DNA from: Gammaproteobacteria bacterium
Lineage (GTDB): Bacteria; Pseudomonadota; Gammaproteobacteria; Steroidobacterales; Steroidobacteraceae
DNA length: 64,000 nt
Assembly: GCA_005878095.1 (NCBI GenBank)
Contig: VBNH01000059.1
Location: 1-64,000, forward strand
Reading direction: 5' to 3'
Shown here: piece after piece, positions 42,487-51,746 of the stretch
Numbering within the stretch: position 1 is the first letter of the stretch
Layout: every line of letters begins with the position of its first letter
Program-made: the position numbers and the translations under genes
Notes under the pieces: model-generated
What the model saw: the letters and a program-made list of their open reading frames with translations, nothing else
Told to the model about the DNA's origin: nothing
Databases searched by the model: none

Positions 42487-42512
42487 AATGCGCGGCTTTC
42501 CCCGTGACGGGC

Positions 42513-42588
42513 GCCGGGATAGCTCAGCTGGTAGAGCAGCGCATTCGTAATGCGCGGGTCGGAGGTTCGAGTCCTCTTCCCGGCACCA
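42513..42588 (+). tRNA. tRNA-Thr (anticodon CGT)
   Basis: Cloverleaf gccggga...tcccggc acceptor, D-loop agctcagctggtagagc, anticodon loop ttcgtaa, TPsiC ggttcgagtcc, encoded CCA. Confidence 0.96.
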
Positions 42589-42746
42589 TTTCCTGGCCGC
42601 CGCGCGTCTCGGCCCGTCGCCCGCCGACCTCCCCCTGGCGCGTCCGGCGGAGAATTGCACGGGATGGCGTTTAAACTTGACCGTAAATGGCCGGCTCAAG
42701 AGGCGACGGGCGCGATGCGATCGGCCCGTAACATAAGGAACTCCGC

Positions 42747-44030
42747 GTGGGCACGAACCCGGAACACATCCCAGACGCCCTGGCGGCGCACAGCGAGCCG
42801 GTGACGTGGATCGGGCGCGATCGACTCGGGTTTGACCGCCTCACCCCCGACAGCCCGGTGCACCCCACATCCCCGCCCACGGCCCCGATCGAGGCGCCAC
42901 AGCCGGAACTGCGCCGCAAATGGCTGCTCCCGGCAGGCGCGGTGCTGCTGGCCCTGGCGATCAGTGCCGTGCTCTGGAGCACCCTGCACTCGAAGCCGAA
43001 GCTCGTGCCGCTCGCCGACCAGCGCAACGTGCCGCTGATTTCGGTCATGACGCCGGGACTGAAGGCCGTGACCTCGAGCGTGACCTTCACAGGCGCGATC
43101 GCGGCGCGCTATGACATGCCGATCGGCAACGACGGGGAGACCGGCCGGATCGTCGCGGTCTACGTCGAGCCCGGCGATCACGTGCAGCGCGGGCAGCCGC
43201 TCGCGAAGCTCGATCAGTCGGTACTCATTCCGCAGGTCAATCGCCTCGCGGCCGCCCTCGAGCAGGCGCAGGCGCAGGCCGCACTGTCGGCGGCCGAGTA
43301 TCGGCGCGCGCAGGGCGTCGAATCGGCCGGCGCGCTGTCGGCCGAGGACATCGAAAAGCGCCGCGCCACTGCGATGACGGATGCGGCGAACGTCAAGGTG
43401 GCGGCCGCGCTGCTCGCGGAAGGGCAGGCGCGCCTGAATCGTACGCGCATCGTCGCGCCCATCGCCGGCACGGTCCTCACGCGCCGGGCAGAAGTCGGCC
43501 AGATCGCCAATCCGGGCGGCGAGGCGCTGTTTCGGATCGCGAGCGGCGGTGAGATCGAGATGCGCGGCCAGCTCGCGGAGCAGGATCTCGCCCAGGTCAA
43601 GGTCGGTGACGCGGCGAGCGTGCACCTCACCGGCCTGCCGCAGGCCTTCGAGGGGCGTGTACGCCTGCTCGGCGCCATCATCGACCCGCAGACCCGGCTC
43701 GGGGAAATTCGCATCACGCTCAAGCCCGACCCGGCGCTGCGCCCGGGCGCGTTCGCGCGCGGCACGGTGGCGGTGAACAAGGCCCTGCGGCCGGTGGTGC
43801 CGCAGACGGCGGTTCTGACCGATACCGGCGGCAGCTACGTGTACCTCGTGAACGCCCAGAGCCACGCCGAGCGGCGCGCCGTGCGCGTCGCCGACACCTC
43901 CGACCAGGGCGTCGTGATCTCCTCGGGTCTCAGCGGCTCCGAGCGCGTCGTGACCACGGCGGCCGGCTTTCTGCGTGACGGGGAGGAAGTGAAGGCCGTG
44001 GCGGCACCCGCCACTCAGCCCTCGCCCTGA
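42747..44030 (+). CDS. Efflux RND transporter periplasmic adaptor subunit
   Basis: HlyD/MFP fold: GRIVAVYVEPGDHVQRGQPLAKLDQSV, RTRIVAPIAGTVLTRRAEVGQIANPG; GTG start. Confidence 0.93.
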   Translation: MGTNPEHIPDALAAHSEPVTWIGRDRLGFDRLTPDSPVHPTSPPTAPIEAPQPELRRKWLLPAGAVLLALAISAVLWSTLHSKPKLVPLADQRNVPLISVMTPGLKAVTSSVTFTGAIAARYDMPIGNDGETGRIVAVYVEPGDHVQRGQPLAKLDQSVLIPQVNRLAAALEQAQAQAALSAAEYRRAQGVESAGALSAEDIEKRRATAMTDAANVKVAAALLAEGQARLNRTRIVAPIAGTVLTRRAEVGQIANPGGEALFRIASGGEIEMRGQLAEQDLAQVKVGDAASVHLTGLPQAFEGRVRLLGAIIDPQTRLGEIRITLKPDPALRPGAFARGTVAVNKALRPVVPQTAVLTDTGGSYVYLVNAQSHAERRAVRVADTSDQGVVISSGLSGSERVVTTAAGFLRDGEEVKAVAAPATQPSP

Positions 44031-44047
44031 AGGCCGGAGCCGCGCGC

Positions 44048-47000
44048 ATGAAGAATATCTCAGCGTGGGCGATCCGCCACCCCTTGCCCCCCATCGTGCT
44101 GTTCGTGGTGCTGCTGTTCATGGGCATCGTGTGCTTCGTGCGCCTGCCCGTGACCGCCGACCCCGATATCTCCTTTCCCGGCGTGTTCATCGGCATCGGC
44201 CAGCCCGGCGCGGCGCCGCAGGAGCTGGAAACGCAGGTGATGCAGAAGGTCGAAGGCGCGGTCGCCGGCATCGGCAACATCGACAACATCACTTCCTGGG
44301 CGGTCGAAGGCCAGGCGAACATCTTCATCCAGTTCGAGATCGGCACCCCGATCGACCGCGCGGTCGCGGACGTGCGCGATGCGGTCGCCAAGGTGCGGGT
44401 GCTGCTGCCCCAGGGTATCCAGGAACCCACGGTCCAGCGCATCAATGCCGACGGCGGCCCGATGGTCCTCTACGCGGTCAGCTCGAGCTCGCTCACGGAG
44501 GAGGAGCTGTCCTGGTTCGTCGACAACACCATCACCAAGCGGCTGCTGCAGGTGACCGGCGTCGCGCAGGTGCAGCGCGGCGGCGGGGTCAACCGCGAGA
44601 TCCGCGTCGAGCTCGACCCGGCGCGCATGCAGGCGCTCGGCATCACCGCCGCCGAGGTCAACGAGCAGCTGCGCTCGCTGAACCTCGATTCCCCCGGCGG
44701 CCGCGCGCAGCTCGGCGGCGGCGAGCAGGCGATCCGCGTGCTCGGCGGCGCGCGCACCGCCGCCGCCCTCGGCGGGGCGCAGATCGCCCTGCCCGGCGGG
44801 CGCTTCGCGCGCCTCTCGGATCTGGCGGAGGTGCGCGACGGCGTCGGCGAGGTGCGCACGATCGCGCGCCTCAACGGCCGCCCGGCGACCACCTTTGGAG
44901 TGATCAAGGCCAAGGGTTACTCGGACGTCAGCGTCGATAACGGCATGCAGGTGGAGCTCGCCAAAGTCCGCAAAGAGAATCCGCAGGTGAAGCTGACGCA
45001 GATCTTCACCAGCGTCGACTACACCAAGGCGACCTACCACTCGGCGCTGGGCGCGCTGCTGGAAGGCTCGGTGCTCGCGGTGCTGGTGGTGTTCCTGTTC
45101 CTGCGCGACACGCGCGCCACGCTGATCTCGGCGCTCGCCATCCCGCTGTCGGCGATCCCGACGTTTGCGTTCATGCAGTGGATGGGCTTCACGCTGAACT
45201 CGATCAGCCTGCTGGCCCTGTCGCTGGTCGCCGGCGTGCTGGTCGACGACGCCATCGTCGAGATCGAGAACATCGTGCGCCACATGCGCATGGGCAAGAG
45301 CGGCTTCCAGGCCGCGCTCGAGGCCGCCGACCAGATCGGACTTGCGGTGGTGGCGACCTCGGCGACCATCATTGCGGTGTTCGTGCCGGTGAGTTTCATG
45401 GGCGGCCTCACCGGGCAGTACTTCAAGCAGTTCGGCCTCACCGTGGCGGCGGCGGTGTTCTTCTCGCTGCTGGTGGCGCGCCTGATCACACCGGTCGTCG
45501 CCGCCTATACCCTGAAGTCCGACAACGTCCCCCGGCACACCGACGGGCCGATCATGGCCTGGTACCAGCGCCTGCTCGGCTGGTGCGCGGTGCATCGCTG
45601 GAAGACCGTGCTGGCAGGCCTCGGGTTCATGGTGCTGTCGGCGGCCGGCGTGGCTTTCTGCTCCTTCTCCTTCATACCCGAGTCGGACGTGGGCACCAGC
45701 TTCCTGAGCGTCGAGCTGCCCCCGGGCGTGCGCCTCGAGGACACCGCCCGAGTCACCGCCGCCGCCTACCGCATCATCGCCCGCCAGCCGGAAGTGAGGG
45801 ACATAGTCGAATCGGTCGGCACGAGCGATGAGGGCGTGCGTCAGGCGGAGCTCGACATCGCGCTGGTGCCGGCGAGCGAGCGGCGCGTCACCCAGCGTCA
45901 GTTCGAGGACCGCGTCAGCCAGGAACTGAAGGTGATTCCGGACGCGCAGCTGCACTTCAATCGCAACGGCAACGGCCGCGATGTCAACATCTACATCACC
46001 GGCGACGACCCGCAGCTCACCTACAACACGGCCCGCCGGGTGGTCGAGGAGATGAGCAGGCTGTCCTTCGTGCGTGACGCGCGCATCAACAACGACCTGC
46101 CGCGTCCGGAGATCCTGGTGCACCCGCACCTGGATCTCGCCTCGCAGCTCGGCGTGACAGTCGAGCGAATCAGCGAGACCATCCGCATCGCGACCCTCGG
46201 GGACCTGGATCAGAACAGCGCCAAGTTCTCGCTGTCGGATCGGCAGGTGCCGATCCGCGTCAGCCTCCTCGAGGAAAGCCGCAAGAGCCTGACGACGCTG
46301 GAGAACCTGCCGGTGCCCACCTCTGGCGGGGGGACCGTACCCTTGAAGGCGGTCGCCGACATCAGCTTCGGCGAGGGCCCCACGCGGGTGCGCCGCTACA
46401 ACCAGAGCCGCCGCCTGTTCATCGATGCGGACCTCAAGGGTGCCGAGCTCGGGGACGCGATGAAGGCCATCTACAACCTGCCGACGCTCAAGCACCTGCC
46501 GCAGGGCGTGCATCTGGTCGAGATCGGCGATGCCAAGTACATGAACGAGCTGATCACCAATTTCTTCATCGCCATGGCCACCGGCATCCTGATGGTGTTC
46601 GCAGTGCTGGTGCTGCTGTTCGCGCGGGTGCTGCAGCCGATCACCATCCTGTCCTCGCTGCCGCTGTCGATCGGTGGGGCGGTATTCGCGCTGCTGATCA
46701 CCGCACACTCGATCTCCCTCGGGGTGATGATCGGGTTCCTGATGCTCATGGGCATCGTCGCCAAGAACTCGATCCTGCTGGTGGACTTCGCCATCGAGGA
46801 GATGCGCGCCGGCAAGGATCGGCTCACGGCGATCCTCGAGTCCGGCCACAAGCGCGCGCGCCCGATCGTCATGACGACCGTCGCCATGATTGCCGGCATG
46901 CTGCCGGTGGCGGTCGGACTGGGCGGGGACACGGCCTTTCGCCAGCCGATGGCCATCGCGGTCATCGGCGGTCTCATCACCTCCACGGGACTGACGCTGG

Positions 47001-47128
47001 TCATCGTGCCGGCGGTCTTCACCCTCATCGATGACATCGAGCGCTGGCTCGCGCCGCGCTTCGGCCGGGTGCTCACGGCGCAGCCACCGCCCGCCGGCGC
47101 GCCGCCGCAACCGCATCCGGTAAACTAA
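44048..47128 (+). CDS. Efflux RND transporter permease (AcrB/MMPL-type)
   Basis: 1026 aa; ISAWAIRHPLPPIVLFVVLLFMGIVCF; LALSLVAGVLVDDAIVEIENIVRHM. Confidence 0.96.
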   Translation: MKNISAWAIRHPLPPIVLFVVLLFMGIVCFVRLPVTADPDISFPGVFIGIGQPGAAPQELETQVMQKVEGAVAGIGNIDNITSWAVEGQANIFIQFEIGTPIDRAVADVRDAVAKVRVLLPQGIQEPTVQRINADGGPMVLYAVSSSSLTEEELSWFVDNTITKRLLQVTGVAQVQRGGGVNREIRVELDPARMQALGITAAEVNEQLRSLNLDSPGGRAQLGGGEQAIRVLGGARTAAALGGAQIALPGGRFARLSDLAEVRDGVGEVRTIARLNGRPATTFGVIKAKGYSDVSVDNGMQVELAKVRKENPQVKLTQIFTSVDYTKATYHSALGALLEGSVLAVLVVFLFLRDTRATLISALAIPLSAIPTFAFMQWMGFTLNSISLLALSLVAGVLVDDAIVEIENIVRHMRMGKSGFQAALEAADQIGLAVVATSATIIAVFVPVSFMGGLTGQYFKQFGLTVAAAVFFSLLVARLITPVVAAYTLKSDNVPRHTDGPIMAWYQRLLGWCAVHRWKTVLAGLGFMVLSAAGVAFCSFSFIPESDVGTSFLSVELPPGVRLEDTARVTAAAYRIIARQPEVRDIVESVGTSDEGVRQAELDIALVPASERRVTQRQFEDRVSQELKVIPDAQLHFNRNGNGRDVNIYITGDDPQLTYNTARRVVEEMSRLSFVRDARINNDLPRPEILVHPHLDLASQLGVTVERISETIRIATLGDLDQNSAKFSLSDRQVPIRVSLLEESRKSLTTLENLPVPTSGGGTVPLKAVADISFGEGPTRVRRYNQSRRLFIDADLKGAELGDAMKAIYNLPTLKHLPQGVHLVEIGDAKYMNELITNFFIAMATGILMVFAVLVLLFARVLQPITILSSLPLSIGGAVFALLITAHSISLGVMIGFLMLMGIVAKNSILLVDFAIEEMRAGKDRLTAILESGHKRARPIVMTTVAMIAGMLPVAVGLGGDTAFRQPMAIAVIGGLITSTGLTLVIVPAVFTLIDDIERWLAPRFGRVLTAQPPPAGAPPQPHPVN

Positions 47129-47134
47129 GACGGA

Positions 47135-48076
47135 ATGCTGACCGAGGTTTCCCCGGGCAACGGCAACACCTCCATCACCCTGCCGCTCGCGCCCGCGCGC
47201 CCGGCCTGGTGGGCGCGGTTGCTGGCGCGCATTCCGCTGCGCGCGCTGTACGGCTTTGCCGGCCTCCTCGGCTGGCTCGCGTTTCGGGCGTTCCCCTACC
47301 GCCAGCACGTGGTGCGCGAGAACCTGATCCGGGCATTCCCCGACTTCGACGAGGCGCGCCTGCGCGCGGTGATGCGCGGCTACTACCTCGGCTTCGCGCA
47401 GATGCTGGTGGAGGTCATCAAGTCGGTGACGCTGCCGGCGCAGGAGATCCGCCGGCGCGTGCGCATCGTGAATCTCGAGGCGCCCCGCGCGCTCCTCGCG
47501 CAGGGCCAGTCGGTGCTGCTGGTGGCAGCCCACCAGTGCAACTGGGAATGGATGCTGCTCGCGCTGTCCCTGGAGCTCGGCTATCCGCTCGATGCCGCCT
47601 ACAAGCCGCTGGTGGACAACTGGGCGGAGCGCGAGATGAAGAAAGTGCGAACGCGTTTCGGCAGCCGCCTGGTGCCGGCCAAGGACCTGCTGGCGGACAT
47701 CATCAAGCGCCGCGATGTGGTGCGCGCCGTGGCGATGGTCGCCGACCAGGAACCGACCACCAGCGAGCACAAGTACTGGACCCGCTTTCTCAACCGCGAC
47801 ACCGCCTTTTACCTGGGTGCTGAGGAACTCGCGCGTGTCACACGCTTGCCGGTGTTCTTCATCGCCATGCGCCGCACCGCGCGCGGCTACTACGAAATGC
47901 ACTTCGAACCGCTCGCCAGCGCCGCACAGCCTCTGCCCGCGGGGGCGCTGACCGAACGTTACGCGCGCCGGGTGGAGGAGCAGATCCGCTCCGCGCCCAG
48001 CGACTGGCCCTGGTCGCACAAGCGCTGGAAGCTCAAGCGCTCGCTCTACCAGAACCGCGGCCGCTCCGAGGCCTGA
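47135..48076 (+). CDS. Lysophospholipid / lipid A biosynthesis acyltransferase (LpxL-like)
   Basis: LLVAAHQCNWEWMLLALSLELGYPLDAAYKPL; MVADQEP. Confidence 0.88.
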   Translation: MLTEVSPGNGNTSITLPLAPARPAWWARLLARIPLRALYGFAGLLGWLAFRAFPYRQHVVRENLIRAFPDFDEARLRAVMRGYYLGFAQMLVEVIKSVTLPAQEIRRRVRIVNLEAPRALLAQGQSVLLVAAHQCNWEWMLLALSLELGYPLDAAYKPLVDNWAEREMKKVRTRFGSRLVPAKDLLADIIKRRDVVRAVAMVADQEPTTSEHKYWTRFLNRDTAFYLGAEELARVTRLPVFFIAMRRTARGYYEMHFEPLASAAQPLPAGALTERYARRVEEQIRSAPSDWPWSHKRWKLKRSLYQNRGRSEA

Positions 48077-48148
48077 AGCCGCCGCGGCTGCCGGCAGCGC
48101 CGCTGAAGCGCGGCCCACGCACGCGCGCGCGCCCACGGGATGCGCCTG

Positions 48149-49627
48149 TCAGTTGTTCACCGCGCCGGCCGTGATCCACGCCCGCACCTGATCGATCGTC
48201 GCCTGATCGAGGAACGGACCGCCGAGGGGCATGCGGTTGCCCGCGATCGTGGCCGCGCCCTCGAGCTTCTGCACGACGTAGCTGTTGTCCGGATCGCCCG
48301 GCTTGACGCGCTGGAGCGCCGGCTGCTCGACGCTCGCAACGTTGACGATGGATGCGTAGATGTGGCTCGGCGTCAGGTCCATCGACGCGGGGAGCGAGGT
48401 GCCGCCGCCGGTGTGGCAGCCGCCGCAGACGCTGAACGCGCTCGACTTGAGCTGCGTGAGGGTTGGGGCGGCGGGGGGCGGTGTTGACGAGGCGTTGATC
48501 TGCCCGCGGATCGCGCCGTTCGGATCGGCAGGCGTCTTCACATTCACGTACAGCTTGTTGGCGCTGAAGTTGCCGACGTCGCTGGCGGCGATGGTCGCGA
48601 GCTCCCTCGACCAGTGGCCCATATTGACGCTGTCCTTGGCGAGGGCTACGAGCTTCGGTCCACTGGCACCCGCGGCGCCGGTGTCGACCTCCGCCCCCGT
48701 CGCATCGTCCACGCCGGTGGAATTGACGTGAACCGTGAGCGTGTTGGCGGCCGCATCCACCGTCGTGGCGGCAACCCCGGAGGCGGTGATCGTGACCGGC
48801 GGCACCTCCTGGGAGCCGGCCAGTGCGGAGAAGACCACCGTGACGTTGTCGGGTGTGATCTGGCCGCGGATCTCACCGGCGGGATTGGCGGCGGAGGTCG
48901 CGATCACATAGAGCTTGCCCTGCAACAGCGCCGTCACCTGGTCGGCGCTGAGCAGTGCGCCCGCGGGCACGTCCCACTCACCTGCGGTGCCGCCATTGGC
49001 CGCGAGCGTGATCAGGCTGGCCCCGGTTGCGCCCGCGAAGGCCTCGTTGATGGTCACGGCGGTCGCGCTGACGCCGCTGAGGGTCACCTTGCCGCTGGTG
49101 GCGCCGCTCGCGAGCTTGACGGTCAGACTCGCGGTTCCCGCAGCGCCGGAGTTAGGCGCCGGGAAGATCTGCGCCGCCGCCATCGCGACGCTGAAGGCCG
49201 GATTGTTCTTCACCGCGACGCTGACGGCCGCCGAGGTGGCGGTCTGACTCTGGCTGTCGCTGACCTTGCCGGTGAGGGTGTGGTTGCCATCGCCGACGGT
49301 GGTGCTGTCCCAGCTGACGCTGTAGGGAGCGGCGCTCGCCGTTCCCACAACCGTGCCGTCGATCATGAAATCGACCCGGCTCACCGCGGCGCCGCCCATG
49401 GCGGCCGCAGTGGCACTCAGTTTGACGGTGCGACTCACGGTCGCTCCCGGAGATGTCAGGGTGATGGTCGGAGCCGGGCACGGAGAGCCGTAGGCGCCGC
49501 CGCAGGCCATGGAGCCCGAGCCGCTACTACCGCCGTAGCCGCCGCACGCGCTGAGGATCAGCGCCAGGGCGCCTGCCATCAACGGCAACGCTCGACGCGC
49601 ATGTTTGAGACCGAGAGTGTGTCGCAT
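48149..49627 (-). CDS. CHRD-domain lipoprotein with Ig-like domain and C-terminal CxxCH (cytochrome-like) module
   Basis: Lipobox LILSACGG; repeated CHRD segments (LYVIATSAANPAGEIRGQI; LYVNVKTPADPNGAIRGQI); VCGGCHTGGG. Confidence 0.85.
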   Translation of the reverse strand: MRHTLGLKHARRALPLMAGALALILSACGGYGGSSGSGSMACGGAYGSPCPAPTITLTSPGATVSRTVKLSATAAAMGGAAVSRVDFMIDGTVVGTASAAPYSVSWDSTTVGDGNHTLTGKVSDSQSQTATSAAVSVAVKNNPAFSVAMAAAQIFPAPNSGAAGTASLTVKLASGATSGKVTLSGVSATAVTINEAFAGATGASLITLAANGGTAGEWDVPAGALLSADQVTALLQGKLYVIATSAANPAGEIRGQITPDNVTVVFSALAGSQEVPPVTITASGVAATTVDAAANTLTVHVNSTGVDDATGAEVDTGAAGASGPKLVALAKDSVNMGHWSRELATIAASDVGNFSANKLYVNVKTPADPNGAIRGQINASSTPPPAAPTLTQLKSSAFSVCGGCHTGGGTSLPASMDLTPSHIYASIVNVASVEQPALQRVKPGDPDNSYVVQKLEGAATIAGNRMPLGGPFLDQATIDQVRAWITAGAVNN

Positions 49628-49781
49628 GTGAAGCCTTCCAATGTATCTGTCCGCTGGTAGGTGTCGGCGGCGCCCGCCGCGGTTTAGCCGCAGGCGCAAA
49701 AAATGATTCGGCGGGAACGGAAACCAACACCGCGTTGCTCGCGCACTCACGGCACAGTGTCGGTCGGCGGGGAGTCGTGCA

Positions 49782-50600
49782 ATGTTGGATGTGTCAGGCG
49801 CGCGTCTGCTGGTGGCGCTCGGCGCCGCGCTGCTTGCAGCGTGTGCCGGGAACGGTGAGGGACTGGATGCCAACGGGCAGCCGCTCGGCTCCGCCAGCGG
49901 TACGCCGCCGCTCGCCGCCGACTTTCAATCCATCCAGGACAATGTCTTCACGCCCGTGTGCGTGCGCTGCCACAGCGGCGCGGGCGCGCCACAGGGCCTG
50001 CAGCTGGACGCCGCGCACAGCTACGCGCTGCTGGTGGGCGTTCCCAGCAACGAGGAGCCGAGTCTGTTGCGCGTGAAGCCTGGCGTTCCCGACAGCAGCT
50101 ACATCGTGCTCAAGCTCGAGGGCAGCTCCGGAATCGTCGGCGCGCAGATGCCGTTCGGGGGCCCGCCGCTGCCGCAGTCCACCATCGACGTCATTCGTCA
50201 ATGGATCAGCGACGGCGCCGCAAGCGGCCCGATGGCCGGCGCCGCCGCGGCGCGCTTCGCCGTCACGGCGACCTTCCCCGAGGGTGAGGCGCTGGTCGCG
50301 CCCCCGCTGGCGCGGATCGTGGTGGCCTTCAGCCACGAGCTGGATGCCTCACTGATCAATGACACCACCGTACATCTGGAGCGTCTCGGCAGTGGCGCCC
50401 CCGAGCCGGCCGGTGCGCTCTCCCTGCGGCTTGCCGAGGGTAATCCCCGCGCGCTGCTGATCATCCCGCGCGGCACGCTCGCCGCCGGCAGCTATCGCCT
50501 GACGCTGCGCGGCAGCGGCGGCGGTGCGCTGGCGGATGTGAACGCACGCGCGCTCGGCAGCGACTACGTCAGTGAATTCATCGTGGACATCACACCATGA
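49782..50600 (+). CDS. Lipoprotein with CxxCH module and Ig-like C-terminal domain
   Basis: LLAACAGN lipobox; VCVRCHSGAGAPQGLQLDAAHSYALLVGVPSNE; Ig-like strands at C-terminus. Confidence 0.75.
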   Translation: MLDVSGARLLVALGAALLAACAGNGEGLDANGQPLGSASGTPPLAADFQSIQDNVFTPVCVRCHSGAGAPQGLQLDAAHSYALLVGVPSNEEPSLLRVKPGVPDSSYIVLKLEGSSGIVGAQMPFGGPPLPQSTIDVIRQWISDGAASGPMAGAAAARFAVTATFPEGEALVAPPLARIVVAFSHELDASLINDTTVHLERLGSGAPEPAGALSLRLAEGNPRALLIIPRGTLAAGSYRLTLRGSGGGALADVNARALGSDYVSEFIVDITP

Positions 50601-51697
50601 CCAACCGCGTGGCCCGCCTCGCTTCCCGTTGCATCGCGCTCGCGTGTGTGCTCGCGGCCTCATCCGTACACACGGAGCCGTACCTCGCCGTCGGCCAGGG
50701 CGCCAAGTGCAGTCAATGCCATGTCAACCCCACCGGCGGCGGCCTGCGTAACGCCTTCGGCGACGTGTTCGCGCAGACGCAGCTGCCGGCGCACCATCTG
50801 GATAGCGGCACGGACACCTGGGCGGGCCAGCTCGCCCGTTTCATCTCGATCGGCGCGGATCTGCGCTTCGACGCCTCGAGCCGGCAGGTTCCGCACACGC
50901 GCACGCTCGAGCAGTTTCAGATGCAGCAGACGCGTGTCTATCTGGATGCCAGCGTGATCCCCGAGCGCCTGCTGGTCTACGTCGATGAGCAGGTGGCGCC
51001 GGGAGGGGCGCTGAACCGCGAAGCGTGGGGCATGTTCTGGTCCGCCGATCACTCCTGGTATCTCAAGGGCGGGCAGCTGTACCTGCCCTTCGGCCTGCGT
51101 CTGCAGGATCAGACCGCGCTCGTCGGGCAGGTCAGCGGCATCAACATGACCACGCCCGATGAGGGCGTGGAGTTCGGCTGGCTCAAGGGACACTGGGATG
51201 CGCAGCTCGCCCAGAGCAACGGCACCGCCGGGGGCGCCGCCACCAGCAACGGCAAGCAGTCGAGCGCGCAGCTCACCTGGGTCGAGTCGCTGTGGCGGCT
51301 CGGTGCGGCGGCCAACTACAACAATGCCGCCGCCGCGGGCAACAGGAGCGCCTGGGGCGTCTTCGGCGGACTGAAGACCGGCAAGGTCGCCTGGCTCGGC
51401 GAGGCCGACCTCGTCGATGACCGCAGCCTTCCCGGCGGCGCGGTGAAGATGCTCGCGACTCTCCTGGAAGCCAACTGGGCCCTCGCCCGCGGGCACAATC
51501 TCAAGGTCACTGGAGAGTACCTCGATCCGAACCGGCGCGTGCCGCACGACGGCCAGACTCGCTGGAGCCTGCTGTACGAGCTGACGCCGGTGCAGTTCGT
51601 GCAGCTGCGCGCCGGGGTGCGCTACTCGGACGGCATACCGCAGCTCGACAGCGAGCACACGCGGCTGTACTTCCTCGAGCTACACGGGTTTTTCTGA
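50597..51697 (+). CDS. Predicted outer-membrane beta-barrel protein with N-terminal CxxCH motif
   Basis: Signal peptide, GQGAKCSQCHVNPTGGGLRNAFGDVFAQT, then aromatic-alternating barrel-like sequence ending in ...LYFLELHGFF. Confidence 0.7.
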   Translation: MTNRVARLASRCIALACVLAASSVHTEPYLAVGQGAKCSQCHVNPTGGGLRNAFGDVFAQTQLPAHHLDSGTDTWAGQLARFISIGADLRFDASSRQVPHTRTLEQFQMQQTRVYLDASVIPERLLVYVDEQVAPGGALNREAWGMFWSADHSWYLKGGQLYLPFGLRLQDQTALVGQVSGINMTTPDEGVEFGWLKGHWDAQLAQSNGTAGGAATSNGKQSSAQLTWVESLWRLGAAANYNNAAAAGNRSAWGVFGGLKTGKVAWLGEADLVDDRSLPGGAVKMLATLLEANWALARGHNLKVTGEYLDPNRRVPHDGQTRWSLLYELTPVQFVQLRAGVRYSDGIPQLDSEHTRLYFLELHGFF

Positions 51698-51746
51698 AAC
51701 TCGCGGTGCGGTGCGCGCCGCGGCTGGCGGCGGCGCGCCCGGCGCG

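Noticed and set aside
42513-42588. tRNA-Thr as an integration site for a mobile element
   Set aside because: No integrase nearby and no repeat of the tRNA 3' end seen downstream; the following genes are an ordinary RND efflux pair.
44060-48136. 1358-aa minus-strand ORF opposite the RND permease and acyltransferase
   Set aside because: Codon-bias shadow ORF; composition (H/R/E/Q-rich) typical of antisense frames in GC-rich genes.
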